A stretch of DNA of 64,000 nt from Dermatemys mawii (lineage: Eukaryota > Chordata > Testudines > Dermatemydidae). The notes beneath the pieces were generated by a model that ran no database searches, had not been told where the DNA came from, and worked only from the letters and a program-made list of their open reading frames with translations. This document shows, one piece after another, positions 1 to 11,410 of the stretch (position 1 is the stretch's first letter; every line of letters starts with the position of its first letter). The translations under genes and the position numbers were made by a program. Location: the NCBI GenBank assembly GCA_007922305.1, contig ML677326.1, forward strand, positions 50,562,460-50,626,459. The letters run 5' to 3'.

Positions 1-1007
1 GGGAACTTTTTTGCACTTTATCTTTCACACAAACTGTCACAAGTTAAATATAATTTCAGAGTTGAATAGGAAGCAAGATTGGTTACATTACTTGTTCATT
101 GTCTCTTCTGCAAACCTATCATTTAGTTCCAAATCATTTTATCACCTAAAATATTGATTTTTCGTGCAACAACGTTGAGAAAAAAGTGGCAAATTTATAT
201 TTTGTATTTTTCAGATTCAAGTGTTTTTTGTTAGAAAAATTCTGAACTTCAAAAATTTTGAATGTTTCAAGATTTTTCACTCCAGACTTGCTCATTTTGG
301 AGTGAAAATAGTGAAATTTTGCAATGAAATAAGAAACTCGGATTTCTGAGGTTCTGCTTGTCACATTCTGCACTGCCCTAAACGCATGTTCACAGCAGGA
401 GAGCTATTTCTCCTGTTTCTGTTAATGGGCACTACAGAGGAAAAGACTCTTGCATCAACAAGAATGGGATGGACAAGAGTTTGATATGTGCCATATGCAA
501 GAGCATGTCCATTGCAGTGGACACACGGAATGTGGAGACATGTTGAAAAACAGTATGAAATGAATGGGCTGCCAGCTGAGCTGTCTGAGAATGGGGCAGC
601 AGTCTGGCCATGTTCGTGTTTTTAATAAGAAAGCATAATTGCTAAGTACAGTAAAGTGCTGTGTCATGGCAGAAGGCAGACAGTAGCATTTTGAAGAACC
701 AGGGCATTTGAGAGTGAAAGCCCCACATCAAGGAGTTGCATTATTTTAGAGCAAGAGAACATGAATTCAAGGATGATGATTTTATAAAAGGTGGAACTGA
801 GACAATGAAGTTTCTATCCCCTCATAACTTGGAATGCTTGCTGGGGCTGCTATTAGAATTAACTGAAAAACTCTGCCTTTTATAGCAGTACAACCAAGAA
901 TAATCTTAAATGCAGCCTTTCCATTTTGAATACACATCTTCCTGGCTTTTCCTCTAATGTAAGATATCTTAATTTCTTCCTGCTCTTCTAGTCCCTCTGT
1001 TCCCCTC
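1..1007. other. No gene or repeat recognised
   Basis: AT-rich sequence. The short open frames here have no recognisable motifs, and I see no splice-flanked conserved exon, RNA gene or clear transposon terminus. Confidence 0.5.
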
Positions 1008-2766
1008 ATCTATTATTCCTGAGGGAATTTTGCAACAACAACAACAAAAAATCTGTGCACAATATTTTAAAATTCTGCCTATTTTATTCGTCAATAAATA
1101 AATGCAGTGGCTCCAACATTGCTGTGGGAGCACCACCCACTGGCTACATGGAGGTGGGAGATCACCCTGCAGCTCCTACCCGTGAGACAGGGACTCAGCA
1201 GTGAGGCTGCACTTGACCCTGACACAAGAGCAAGGGCAGGACCTGCCCCAGAAACACCCTGGGGTCCTGCCTCTCTGTGCCAGGTAGCAAGCAAAAGGGA
1301 AAAAGTCTCACATGCATGCCTAACCTTTGCCCCAATCCAGGTATGGGACAGGCAGGATCAACCTGGAAGAGTCCAAATGTGGAGGATCTTTAGTAGGGAG
1401 GGGGGAACCAGGTGCGTGGTGAGAGGATTCTGTGTGGGGCAATCTGGCTTCAGGAGATTCAATAGGGGGCGGGAGTCCAGGTGCAGGGAGAATGGGACCC
1501 TGCAGGGGGAATGGTACCTTCAAGGGAAGGAGGGGTGTCCAGACAGATGAAAACAGGGTCCAGATGTGAGGGGATGGGGTTTGACTAAGGGTATGGTTAC
1601 ACTTACAAGATTATAGCGCTATAGGTTATAGCGGTCCCCTTATACAGTAATATGTATAGCGCTATTGTATGTCCACACTCAGATGCTCCTGCGGTATAGC
1701 ATGGCCACATTTGGGGCACTTAATGCGGCATTAAGAGCAGCGCATTAGGGCAGGTATCCCAGCATTAAGCTGGGTGCAACGTGCTTTTTAAACGAGGGGG
1801 GTGAGGGGGGACGCGTTGTGTGTATGCGGAGGGAGAGAGACAGTGCTTTTTCCGTTTTTCTGAAAGCCTGTCAGTGAGCCTCCGTTCACAGAGGGCTTTG
1901 TTTTCACACAGGCTCCCTCCTTAAACGTTTGCATTGCTTATCTGCCGAGTTAAGAAAGAAACTCTAAAGAGGTACTTCCGCATTCCTCCAGCCGAGTTCA
2001 AAACAAAGGGAAGAGACGTCAATTGCCTTAAATGGCTCTAGGCATCTCCAGAGATTACTTGTAGCGCAGTGGGTGTCCACATTCTTGCTGTAGCGCTACA
2101 GCAGCTGCGCTACAGCCCTTATTCCCCATGAGGAGGTGGATTTATAATAGCGCTATAACTCAGCAGTTATAGCGCTATTAGTGCCTTGCCAGTGTGGACG
2201 GGGAGTAGGTTATAGCGCTCGTGGGGGCTTTATAGCGCTATAAAGTGCCAGTGTAACCATGGCCTAAGTGTCAAGGTGCAGGTGGCTCATTTTAGTTTCA
2301 TAGGAGTTGGGGTGGGGCTCCAGATGCAGAGCGCTCAGGATGTATAGTGGTTGGGCTCTCCATATAGTGATCCCTTTTCCCCTTGTTGAGGAGGGATGAG
2401 GGCAGTGGTGAGGTTGTGGAGCTTTCTGCAGCTTGGGGGGAATTTGTCTGACTCAGCCCAGCTGCTCCTTGCAGGGGAAAAGTCATCTCGTCCTTCCCCA
2501 GCCCAGTAGGGACTAGCAGCTGAGCTTGGCACAGGGTAGGAGCCACTAGCTGGGGCATACCAAGCTTTCCCTTTGTGATTTACCTCTCTGCCAGATGCTC
2601 CAGGCACCAAAATGATGCACCTGTGCTGCTGGGGAGGAGCACATAATCATTCTTGCAGATTCTCATCAGAAATCATTTTGTTCTGCGGGGAATCAAAGAA
2701 ATATGTTGGGGACATGACTTCTGCATGCATGCAGTGGTGCAGAATTCCCCCAGGAGTAATCTATTA
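1008..2766. mobile_element. Non-autonomous DNA transposon with 8-bp TSD (hAT-type), interrupted by a Harbinger-type element
   Basis: A perfect 8-bp duplication, ATCTATTA, flanks the unit at 1008-1015 and 2759-2766. The ends are inverted relatives of each other: left TTCCTGAGGGAATTTTGC, right (reverse complement) TACTCCTGGGGGAATTCTGC. An 8-bp TSD is typical of hAT elements; the family name is inference. Without the nested Harbinger-type insert (1589-2264) the element is about 1.06 kb. The interior is G-rich with degenerate repeats of a ccaggtg/ccagatg-like phrase. No transposase is readable; the frame at 1107-1550 is a by-product of the low-stop G-rich sequence. Confidence 0.75.
1589..2264. 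mobile_element. Harbinger-type MITE nested in the 1008-2766 element
   Basis: Terminal inverted repeats begin GGGTATGGTTACACT on the left and, read inward from the right, GGCCATGGTTACACT. They are flanked by the 3-bp duplication TAA (1586-1588 and 2265-2267), as expected for PIF/Harbinger insertion at TWA. The 676-bp body encodes nothing recognisable. Both subterminal zones are dense in the palindrome TATAGCGCTATA and variants (near 1612, 1627, 1656, 2148, 2168, 2210, 2230). It interrupts the surrounding element and is therefore younger. Confidence 0.75.
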
Positions 2767-5635
2767 TGCCTTTCTAACTCATTTCTCTCTTGTTTCTCCC
2801 CATCCTTATTTATTCTCCATCCTGTTCTATCTTGAACCCTCCATGTCCTCCAATTGCCCTATTTCTTTTACTGGTATTTATTTGCATCTTACTGCTATTG
2901 CCAGTCAGTGTCCCTCCCCACTGTGCTGAACTGGTACTTCAGAGGGGGAAAAAAACCTCCTCCTCTTAGTGTGTCCTGGTGATTTCATATGCTTAGAGGT
3001 TAGATGTTATTTTATTTAAACTCCTTGTTCAGTGCAGCAAGAAGATATGGTCCAGCTCCAGTGGAGCTGCATATTTAAATTTGTTTCATAAAAATGAATA
3101 ATCCAGAACCAACACAACACCCACAGAATAACTGATAGCAAAAAGAGCCAATAGTCTAAACTCTCTTACTCATACAGAAAAATGGACATGGAACACAATC
3201 TGGAGAGTAGATTTCTGAAGGAACATGTTAGTGGTACGTTTCTCAAGCATTTTAGAGTGACATAGTAACAGAGACTGAAATACAGAAAGAACACACACAT
3301 TTAGGATGCGCAACCTGTATTCACTGTTTATATTATTTTGTATTTTTAGATGACAGAAAACTAGGGGGCAACACAGATGGCGCCTATTGCCTGCCAAGTT
3401 TAATTTTACAAAATTCTGACTGAATTCAATAGGCATGTGATGTTAGACTCTGAAGAAAAACTGTTTACAAATAGATACTCAATGTAAAGTTCAGGAGTTT
3501 GCACCCCAAAAATTAAAATAAGTAAGTTTAAAAGGATTCTGTTCTATAGGTACCACAAGAATTAGTGGCTCATAAGCGCATATTAGGGTGTTCCTGATCA
3601 AGACATTGTCTGGCTATCTCCAAAAGGACAGAAGATGTTTGATGTGGATTTTAATCAGGCTGCAACTTTATTATATCTATATATTATATATAGATGTCTG
3701 GGACTACCGGACAGATAAAATGTACAGTGCAGGTAAATCCATGTTTATTAAAATCACCAGTCCTCCTTTATTTTCCATGCAGGTCCCCCAGCCAACCCAT
3801 GGCTTGGACCTTTCCATCCACCACCCTCGTAGGAGGGTTAAGGTGGGTTATAAGAACAGGGAGCGGTTGGCTCCCTGTCATACCAATCATAGGAGTACCC
3901 AGGCCTCCTCTCCCATTCTATTCCTTTCTCCAGCACATCCTTTTAAGTCCTTTACCAGGCCATTTATCTGGTGACTGGATGCCTTTCTTATGGAGTACTT
4001 GCACTGGACATCTGCCACAAGGAGGAGCCAGCAATTTGCTTGCCTGTCCCCACCCCCCCAAACCCATCCAGGTTCCCCGACATTTCCAAATGGCCTCTTT
4101 TATAGCAGCCCAAATATGTGAATTCCCATTCTGCCCATCACTTTTGTTGCCATGTGAACACAAATACTTTTTGTCAAGTAAACAAATTTAAATGTACTAT
4201 TTAACTTATCCTTCTTTTGAACCCTACTGAAAAGCATATATACAACTTCCAGATTATTTTCTAAATTTTGCAACAGATTGGACAGAGCAAAAATGATAAT
4301 CACTCTCTTTAATATCTTGGCAAAAATATTACTATAACTATTCCCAAAAGGAGCAAAAACCAATCCAGGCCCTAAGGTCTGTTTGTAACCACAGTACTTG
4401 TAAGAACCAGAGCCCTGAAGAGAATGCATAAACAAAACATTAATTAACTGGGAGGCATGTGTGCATATTCCCACAGTCTGTTTCCACCTCACTCTTATGG
4501 AAGCCCCCATTCAAATTCCTTTGGTGAGTTCTTGGGGTTTGTTATAGACTGGCCTGTCTATGATGAAGCAGAAGCATGCTGATTTACAACTGCTAGCAGA
4601 GCTACCTGCAGTCACGTATGCTTTTTGTTTGTTTTTTTGGTGCACTTCAGTTTTGTCTTAGGAAGGCCACATGCTAAAAGCCGCTCTAAGATCCTCTACT
4701 AGCCAACCAGCTTAGCTCCTAAAAGGGAAAAGTAGAACTTGACAGTTTATTTGCTCTTGGAATATAAAGTCTTTTCAGTCTCTCACAGTTGTGACCTATA
4801 AAAAACTATTTCTCTATTGTGGAAAAAAAAAAGTGAGCAGATGTGAAATCCTTACCTTAATAGTTTCATTAATGCAGTGCCAGCACAATGTTAGTGACAT
4901 TATAACAATTAAAACAAATATAACATAGCGACAGTTTAAATTAGGAAATCAGAAGTCTGCAAAAATGCTACATTAAAGGCCTGTGCAAACATATATACCT
5001 TCCATTTTGTTTTAGCTTTGTTGAAGTCCAATTCGGTGATTTGCAAGTATAGGAGAATTCTGTAGTCAGGAACACACAACTGAGAACATGTCTACACTGG
5101 AGGTCTGACACAGGCTCTCACATGTTTCTGAAGCCCAAACCCCACTACCATCCAGTGCCCTGCCACTAATCCTGGACAATGAAACTACAGTAACCGTCAG
5201 CAAGAGTAAACCAGATCTTAACTGACATGGTAAAAAGAAAATATCTCTGGTAATTTGCATTATAGGTGACCAGGGCTTTCTAGATCATGACAAATACTTT
5301 GAATTGCAACCAGAAGAGAAAAGGGCAGTCACACAGTGTAATGTGTTCAGAATGATCCATCTCATATGGGCAGCAAGCTGTTGTATTCTGAACTAGATGA
5401 AGCTGCCAAATCATCTTTGAGGAACAATCTGAATATTTTTGCACTGGTCTGAATTCTGGATATATTCTTTAGAAAACTTACACTGTACAGAAACTCAGTA
5501 GTTGACTGAGTTGAAGGCAAAGTTCATAGTTTTTCTATGAGGTACAGGTACATCACTTAACCCCCACCACCAAAAAAAAAAACCCTCTCTCAAAATATGA
5601 GTCACTCAGTTTTTCCAGATAACTGAAGAACAGTC
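2767..5635. other. No gene recognised
   Basis: Mostly AT-rich non-coding sequence. The overlapping frames at 3588-4191 and 4100-4510 have no domain I recognise and atypical composition. A G/C-richer patch at 3700-4100 could be an old repeat, but I cannot place it. A poly-A tract lies at about 5573-5582. Confidence 0.4.
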
Positions 5636-6899
5636 ACAGAATCATAGAATATCAGGGTTGGAAGGGACCTCAGGAGGTCATCTAGTCCACCCACCTGCTC
5701 AGAGCAGGACTAGTCCCCAACTAAATCATCCCAGCCAGGGCTTTCTGAAGCCTGACCTTAAAAAGGAAAGAGATTCCACCACCTCCCTAGGTAACCTATT
5801 CCAGAGCTTCACCACCCTTCTAGCGAAAAGTTTTTTCTAATATCCAACCTAAACCTCCCCCTCTCCAACTTGAGGTCATTGCTCCTTGTTGTGTCATCTG
5901 GTACCACTGAGAACAGTCTAGATCCATCCTCTTTGGAACCCCCTTTCAGGTAGCTGAAAGCAGTATCAAATCCCTGCCTCATTCTTCTCTTCTGCACACT
6001 AAACAATCCCAGTTCTCTCAGCCTCTCCTCATAAGCCATGTGCCCCTAATCATTTTTGTTGCCCTCCACTGGACTCTATCCAATTTTTCCACATCTTTCT
6101 TGTAATGTGGGGCCCAAAACTGGACACAGTGCCCCAAATGAGGCCTCACCAATGTTGAATAGAGGGGAATGATCACATCCCTCGATCTGTTGGCAATGCC
6201 CCTATTTATAAAACCCAAAATGCTGTTAGCCTTCTTGGCAACAGTGGCACCCTGTTGACTCATATTCAATTTCTTGTCTACTGTAACCCCTAGGTCCTTT
6301 TTTGCAGAACTGCTGCCTAGCCATTCGGTCTCTAATCTGTAGCAGTGCATGGGATTCTTCTGTCTTAAGTGCAGGACTCTGCACTTGAACCTCATCAGAT
6401 TTCTTTTGGCCCAATTCTCTAATGTGTCTAGGTTCCTCTGTATCCTATACCTACCCTCCAGTGTATATACCACTCCTCCCAGTTTAGTGTCATCTTCAAA
6501 CTTGCTGAGGGTGCAGGCCACACCATCCTCCAGATCATTAATGAAGATATTGAGCAAAACCAGCACCAGGACCAAATCCTGGGGCACTCCACTTGATAAT
6601 GGGTGCCAACTAGACATGGAGCCATTGATCACTATTTGTTGAGCCTGACAATCTAGCCAGCATTCTATCCACCTTATGGTCCATTCATTCAGCCCATACT
6701 GCTTTAACTTACTGGGAAGAATACTGTGGGAGATCATATCAAAAGCTTTGCTAAAGTCAAGGAATAACATGCCCACTGCTTTCCCCTGATCTACAGAGCC
6801 ATTTATCTCGTTATAGAAGGCAATTAGGTTAGTCAGGCATGGTGAATCCATGCTGACTATTCCTGATCACTTTCATCTCTAAGTGCTTCAGAGTAATTC
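5636..6899 (-). mobile_element. CR1 LINE, 5'-truncated, 3' end at left
   Basis: The left edge reads, on the plus strand, as the reverse complement of a CR1 3' end (cagaatcatagaatatcagg, then a ggaagggacctcaggaggtcat-like stretch). The rest is the 3' UTR and the C-terminal half of ORF2 on the minus strand. Similarity fades at about 6899, so the copy is 5'-truncated, the usual state of CR1 insertions. It lies about 50 bp from the 3' end of a second, longer CR1 in the same orientation. Confidence 0.9.
5809..6851 (-). pseudogene. CR1 reverse transcriptase (ORF2 C-terminal part), broken
   Basis: A 277-codon frame (6018-6851) encodes the palm and downstream part of a non-LTR reverse transcriptase, the enzyme that copies LINE RNA at the nicked target. 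Visible motifs are LFLDFSKAFD (residues 29-38, first catalytic aspartate), GVPQ (88-91), NIFINDLED (101-109) and a catalytic box reading FEDD (118-121) where CR1 normally has FADD. The usual GVPQGSVLGP-type segment is altered, with D after GVPQ. The reading continues in a second frame (5809-6039: YEERLRELGLFS..KRR, then FSYLKGG), so there is a frameshift near 6020-6040. The N-terminal RT motifs and the endonuclease are missing because of 5' truncation. The initiating Met is not a real start. Product inactive by inference; family assignment is secure. Confidence 0.88.
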
Positions 6900-7732
6900 A
6901 TGTAATAAAGATAAATGCTAAACTGAGGGATAAAATACATATGGAATAATCAAGAACATAAGAATGGCCCTACTCATCAGACCAAAGGTCCATCCAGCCC
7001 AGTACCCTGTCTACCGACAGTGGCCAATGCCAGGTGCTCCAGAGGGAATGAACCTAACAGGTAAGGATCAAATGATCTATCCATCTCCACTCTCTGACAC
7101 CATTCCTTACTCATCCTGGCCAATAGCCATTAATGGACTTAACCTCCGTGAATTTATCTAGTTCTCTTTGAAGCCTTGTTATAGTTCTAGCCTTCACAAC
7201 TTCTTCAAGCAAGGAGTTCCACAGGTTGACTGTGCGCTGTGTGAAGAACTTCCTTTTATTTGTTAAAACCTGCGCCCATTAATTTCATTTGGTGGCCTCT
7301 AGTTCTTATATTATGGGAACAAGTAAATAACTTTTCCTTATTCACTTTCTCTACACCACTCATGACTTTATATATCTATATCATATCCCTCCTTAGTGTC
7401 CTCTTGTCCAAGCTGAAAAGTCCTAGCCTCTTTAATCTCTCCTCATATGGGACCCATTCCAAACCTCTAATCATTTTAGTTGCCCTTCTCGGAACCTTTT
7501 CTAATGCCAGTATTTTTTTTAAAAATGAGACCATATCTGCATGCAGTATTCAAGATGTTGGTGTACCATGGATTTATATAAGGGCAATAAGATATTCTCC
7601 ACCTTATTCTCTATCCCTTTTTAATTATTCCTAACATCCCGTTTGCTTTTTTGACTGCCACTGCACACTGCGTGGACATCTTTAGAGAACTATCCATGAT
7701 AACTCCAAGATCTCTTTCCTGATTAGTTGTAG

Positions 7733-8053
7733 CTAAATTAGCCCCGTCATACTGTATATATAGTTGGGGTTACTTTTTCCAGTGTGCATTATTTTACATT
7801 TATCCACATTAAATTTCATTTGCCATTTTGTGGCCCAATCACTTAGTTTTGTAAGATATTTTTGAAGTTCTTCACAGTCTGCTTTGGTCTTAGCTATCTT
7901 GAGCAGTTTAGTATCATCTGCAAACTTTGCCACCTCATTGTTTACCCCTTCCTCCAGACCATTTATGAATAACTTGAATAGGATTGGTCCTGGGACTGAC
8001 CCTTGAGGAACATCATTAGTTACCCCTCTCCATTCTGAAAATTTACCATTCAT
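7733..8053 (-). pseudogene. CR1 ORF2 reverse transcriptase, catalytic palm fragment
   Basis: The 106-residue reading contains DVPQGSVPGPILFKLFINGLEEG followed by KFADDTKLLK, i.e. the motif B-C region of a non-LTR reverse transcriptase with an intact FADD box, then the downstream SDWATKWQMKFNVDKCKIMH segment typical of CR1. It belongs to the same ORF2 as the fragment at 9002-9205. The Penelope-like insertion (8188-8768) lies between the two parts. A stop just downstream ends the frame. It is a fragment and cannot be translated as a whole enzyme. Confidence 0.88.
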
Positions 8054-8187
8054 TCCTACCCTTTATTCCCTGTCTTTTAACCAGTTCTCAGTCCATGAAA
8101 GGATCTTCCCTCTTATCCATGACAACTTATGTCTCTTTGGTGAGTTTTGACCTTGCCCAACACTTTCTGTAAATCTAAGTACACTAT

Positions 8188-8768
8188 AAAAAAACAAGGA
8201 GTACTTGTGGCACCTTAGAGACTAACAAATTTATTTGGGCATACGATTTCATGGTCTAAGAACCCACATCATCAGATGTATAGAGTGGAACATACAGTAG
8301 GAAGATTATATCTATCTATATATTTTATATACACACACATATATACACATACACAGAGAGAAAGAGAGAGAGAGTGAGAGAGAGAGAGAGAACATGAAAA
8401 GATGGGGGTTGCCATATCAGTTCTAAGAGATTGATTAATTAAGGTGAGCTATTATCAGCTGGCAAAAAAAAAAACTTTTGTAGTGATAAGCAGGATGGCC
8501 CATTTCAAACAGTTAACAAGGAGACGTGAGTAACAGTAGGGGAAAACTTAGCGTGGGGAAGCAGATTTCAGTTTGTGTAATGACTCAGCTATTCCCAGTG
8601 TTTATTCAAGCCTAATTTGATGGTATCTAGTTTGCTACTTAATTGCAGTTCAGCAGTTTTTTGTTGGAGTCTGTTTTTGAAAGTTTTTCGTGGAAGAATT
8701 GTCACTTTCAAACTGAAATCTACTCCTTGTTCTTTTTGTGGATACAGACTAACATAGCTACCACTCTA
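8188..8768 (-). mobile_element. Penelope-like element 3' fragment inserted in CR1
   Basis: An 11-bp direct repeat, AAGTACACTAT, flanks the insert (8177-8187 and 8769-8779), and the CR1 sequence resumes after it. The left part on the minus strand is a PLE 3' UTR ending; it includes the phrase gtggcaccttagagactaac (8209-8228), which I recall as common in turtle genomes. At 8640-8700 a decayed stretch matches the C-terminal endonuclease coding region also seen at 62880-62930. The last ~50 bp (about 8721-8768, ctttttgtggatacagacta...) is the extreme PLE terminus in the opposite orientation. An AT/AC tract and a GA tract (8305-8390) lie inside. Confidence 0.8.
8305..8390. repeat. Compound microsatellite (TA/AC then GA)
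   Basis: Alternating ATAT/ACAC repeats followed by a nearly pure AGAG tract, inside the Penelope-like insert. Confidence 0.9.
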
Positions 8769-9001
8769 AAGTACACTATGTCCACTGGATCTCCCTTGTC
8801 CACATGCTTTTTGACCCTTTAAAGAACTCTAATAGATTAGTTGGACATGACTTCCCATTATAAAAACCATGCTGACTTTTGCCCAACAATTTACGTTCTT
8901 CTATGTCTGACAATTTTATTCTTTACTGTTGTTTCAACTAAATTGCCCAGTACTGAGTTTAGACTTACCGGTCTGTAATTGTTGGTATCACCTCTAGAAC
9001 C

Positions 9002-9205
9002 CTATTTAAATATTGGTGTTACATTAACTATCTTCCAGTCATTGGGTACTGAAGCTGATTTAAAGGACAGGTTACAAACCATAGTTAATAGTTCCTCAGT
9101 TTCACATTTGAGTTCTTTCAGAACTCTTGGGTGAATGCCATCTGGTCCCGGTGACTTGTTACTGTTAAGTTTATCAATTAATTCCAAAACCTCCTCTAAT
9201 GACAC
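9002..9205 (-). pseudogene. CR1 ORF2 reverse transcriptase, N-terminal fragment
   Basis: The reading includes LNSNKSPGPDGIHPRVLKEL (about residues 13-32) and ends in NDWKIVNVTPIFK. This is the conserved start of the CR1 reverse transcriptase domain (SPGPDGIHPRVLKEL...W..A.V.PIFKKG). The Met at 9205 is internal. The frame is lost beyond PIFK; the remaining RT continues in other frames to the Penelope-like insertion and then to 7733-8053. Confidence 0.88.
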
Positions 9206-9731
9206 TTCAGTCTGTGATTCTCAGATTGTCACCTACAAAGGATGGCTCAGGTTTTGGAATCTCCCTAACGTCCTCAGCCATTAAGATTGAATCAAAGAAT
9301 TCATTTAGTTTCTCTGCAATGACTTGATCATCTTTAAGTGAATCATCATCATCATCATCTTTAATTTGGCAGTGTTTATGCTCCTTTCTATTTACCTCAC
9401 TAGTATTTGACTTCCACTTTTAAAAAGATGCCTTTTTATCTCTCACTGCTTCTTTTATATGGTTGTTGAGCAACAATGGCCCTTTTATTTCTTTTACTGT
9501 GTTTTTTAATTTGGGTGTATGCATTTAAGTTGGGTCTTTGAAAAGTGTCCATGCAGCTTGCAGGGATTTCACTTTAGTCACTGTACCTTTTAATTTCTCT
9601 TTAACTAACCTCCTCATTTTTGCATAGTTCCCCTTTCTGAAATGAAATGCCACAATGTTGGGTTCTTCTCACCACAGGAATATTAAAGGTTATTATATTA
9701 TAGTCACTATTTCTAAACAGTGCTGTTATAG

Positions 9732-10184
9732 TTACCTCTTGGATGAGATCCTGTGCTCCACAGGACTAAATTGAGAGTTGCCTCTTCCCTGTACCAACTG
9801 CCCCAAGAAGCAGACATTTAAAATATTGAGAAATTTTGTCTCTGCATTTCGTCCTGAGGTGACATGTATGTAGTCAATATGGGTATAATTGAAATCCCCC
9901 ACTTTTACTGAGTCCTTTATTTCGATAGCCTCTCTAACCTCCCTTAGCATTTCATTGTCACTATCACTGTCCTGGTCACATGGTTGATAAAAGATCCCTA
10001 CTGCTATATTTTTATTAGAGCATGGAATTACTACCCATAGAGATTCTATGGAACATGTGGATTCATTTGATTCTACATTTTGTTTTACATATATCACTTC
10101 CCTCCTCCCCCCAGCACGACCTGTTCTGTCCTTCCAATAATTTTTTGTACCCCAGAATGATTGTCTCCCATTGATTGGCCTCAC
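9732..10184 (-). pseudogene. CR1 ORF2 apurinic-type endonuclease, fragment
   Basis: This 150-residue reading corresponds to part of the N-terminal endonuclease of ORF2, which nicks target DNA to prime reverse transcription. GRRE..YVK near the start, VGIFYQPCDQDSD in the middle and VGDFNYTHIDY (about residues 96-106) match the usual YRPP and GDFN.P.IDW blocks of LINE endonucleases. The C-terminal catalytic SDH block is not in this frame. It lies upstream of the reverse transcriptase fragments in the correct ORF2 order. Broken by stops; inactive. Confidence 0.82.
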
Positions 10185-10639
10185 TTCACCAAGTTTCTGT
10201 GATGCCTATCAATATCCTCCTTTAACAAGAGGCACTCTAGTTCACCCATCTTATTATTTAGACTTCTAGAATTTTTGTACAAGCACTTTAAAAACTTGTC
10301 ACTGTTTATTTGTCTGCCCTTTTCTGCGGTCAGATTCTTTTTTTATGTGAATGTTTCTCGCCTGATCTGCCCACACTGTATCCTCTTCCATCCTCTCCTC
10401 CTGACTGAAGCCTAGAGAATCTCTAACAATAGTCTCTCCTCTAAGAGCAGTCTCTGTCCGATCCACATGCTCCCCCACAGCAATCAGCTTTCCCCCATCT
10501 CTTGGTTTAAAAACTGCTTTGAAACCTTTTTAATGTTAAGTGCCAGCCGTCGGATCCACTTTGGTTTAGGTGGAGTCCATCTTTCCTGTATAGGCTCCCC
10601 CCATCCCCAAAGTTTCCCCAGTTTCTAATAAATCTAACC

Positions 10640-11410
10640 CCTTCCTCTCTACACTATCATCTCATCCACACATTGAGACTCTGAAGCTCTGCCCACCTAC
10701 CTGGCTCTGCATGTGAAACTGGAAACATTTCTGAGAATGCCACCACAGAGGCCTGGATTTCAGTCTCTTTTCTAGCAGCCTAAATTTGGCCGCCAGGACA
10801 TGTCTCCTAGCCTTCCCTATGTCATTGGTACCTACATGTACCACGACTCCCCCAGCACTACAAATAAATCTATCTGGATGCCTCAAGAGATCCCCAAACT
10901 TTGCACCAGACAGGCAAGTCACCATATGGTTCTTCCAGCCATCACAAACCCAGCTATTTATGTTTCTAATGATTGAATCTCCCATTACTAACACCTGCCT
11001 TTTAATAATGACTGGAGTTCCCTCCCCCTGGAAAGGTAGCCTCAGTGCGAGAAGATACCATGACATCATCTGGAAGGAAGGTCCCAACTTTGTGAAGGTT
11101 TCCCTCTTCTCCTGTTGACTGCTCTCATGTACAGTTCATCCTCCTTCACAGTGCAGGGGCTGTATGACAAGAGGTGGGGCAAATCTACAATGTCCCAGAA
11201 AGCCTCATCGACATACCTCTCTGCCTCCCTTAGCTCCCCCAGTTCCACCACCCTTGCCTCCAAAACCCATACATGGTCTCTAAGGGCCAGGAGCTCCTTG
11301 CACCAAATGCATACGTGTGCTACCCGCCCACAGGCCAGGTAATCATACATGTTACACTGAGCGCAGTAAACAGAATAGCTCCCACGTTGCTGCTGGGCTT
11401 CTGTCTGCAT
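10640..11410 (-). pseudogene. CR1 ORF1 (zinc-knuckle, coiled coil, SGNH esterase-like), frameshifted
   Basis: Two overlapping minus-strand frames form one broken ORF1. The upstream part (11066-11410) has paired cysteines (CAQC at residues 16-19, C27, CIWC at 34-37), a PHD- or zinc-ribbon-like cluster, followed by a heptad-rich stretch (LEARVVELGELREAERY). The downstream part (10662-11087) has VMGDSIIRN (GDS at 36-38), CLSGAKFGDL and VVVHVGTNDI (GTND at 86-89), the block I, II and III motifs of the SGNH esterase fold found in CR1 ORF1. The frame changes within the 11066-11087 overlap. In CR1 this protein is thought to bind RNA; this copy is dead. Confidence 0.85.

Noticed and set aside
3588..4191. 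Overlapping 128- and 165-codon frames
   Set aside because: No recognisable motif, no splice or promoter context, and two frames open over the same stretch. An old repeat is possible.
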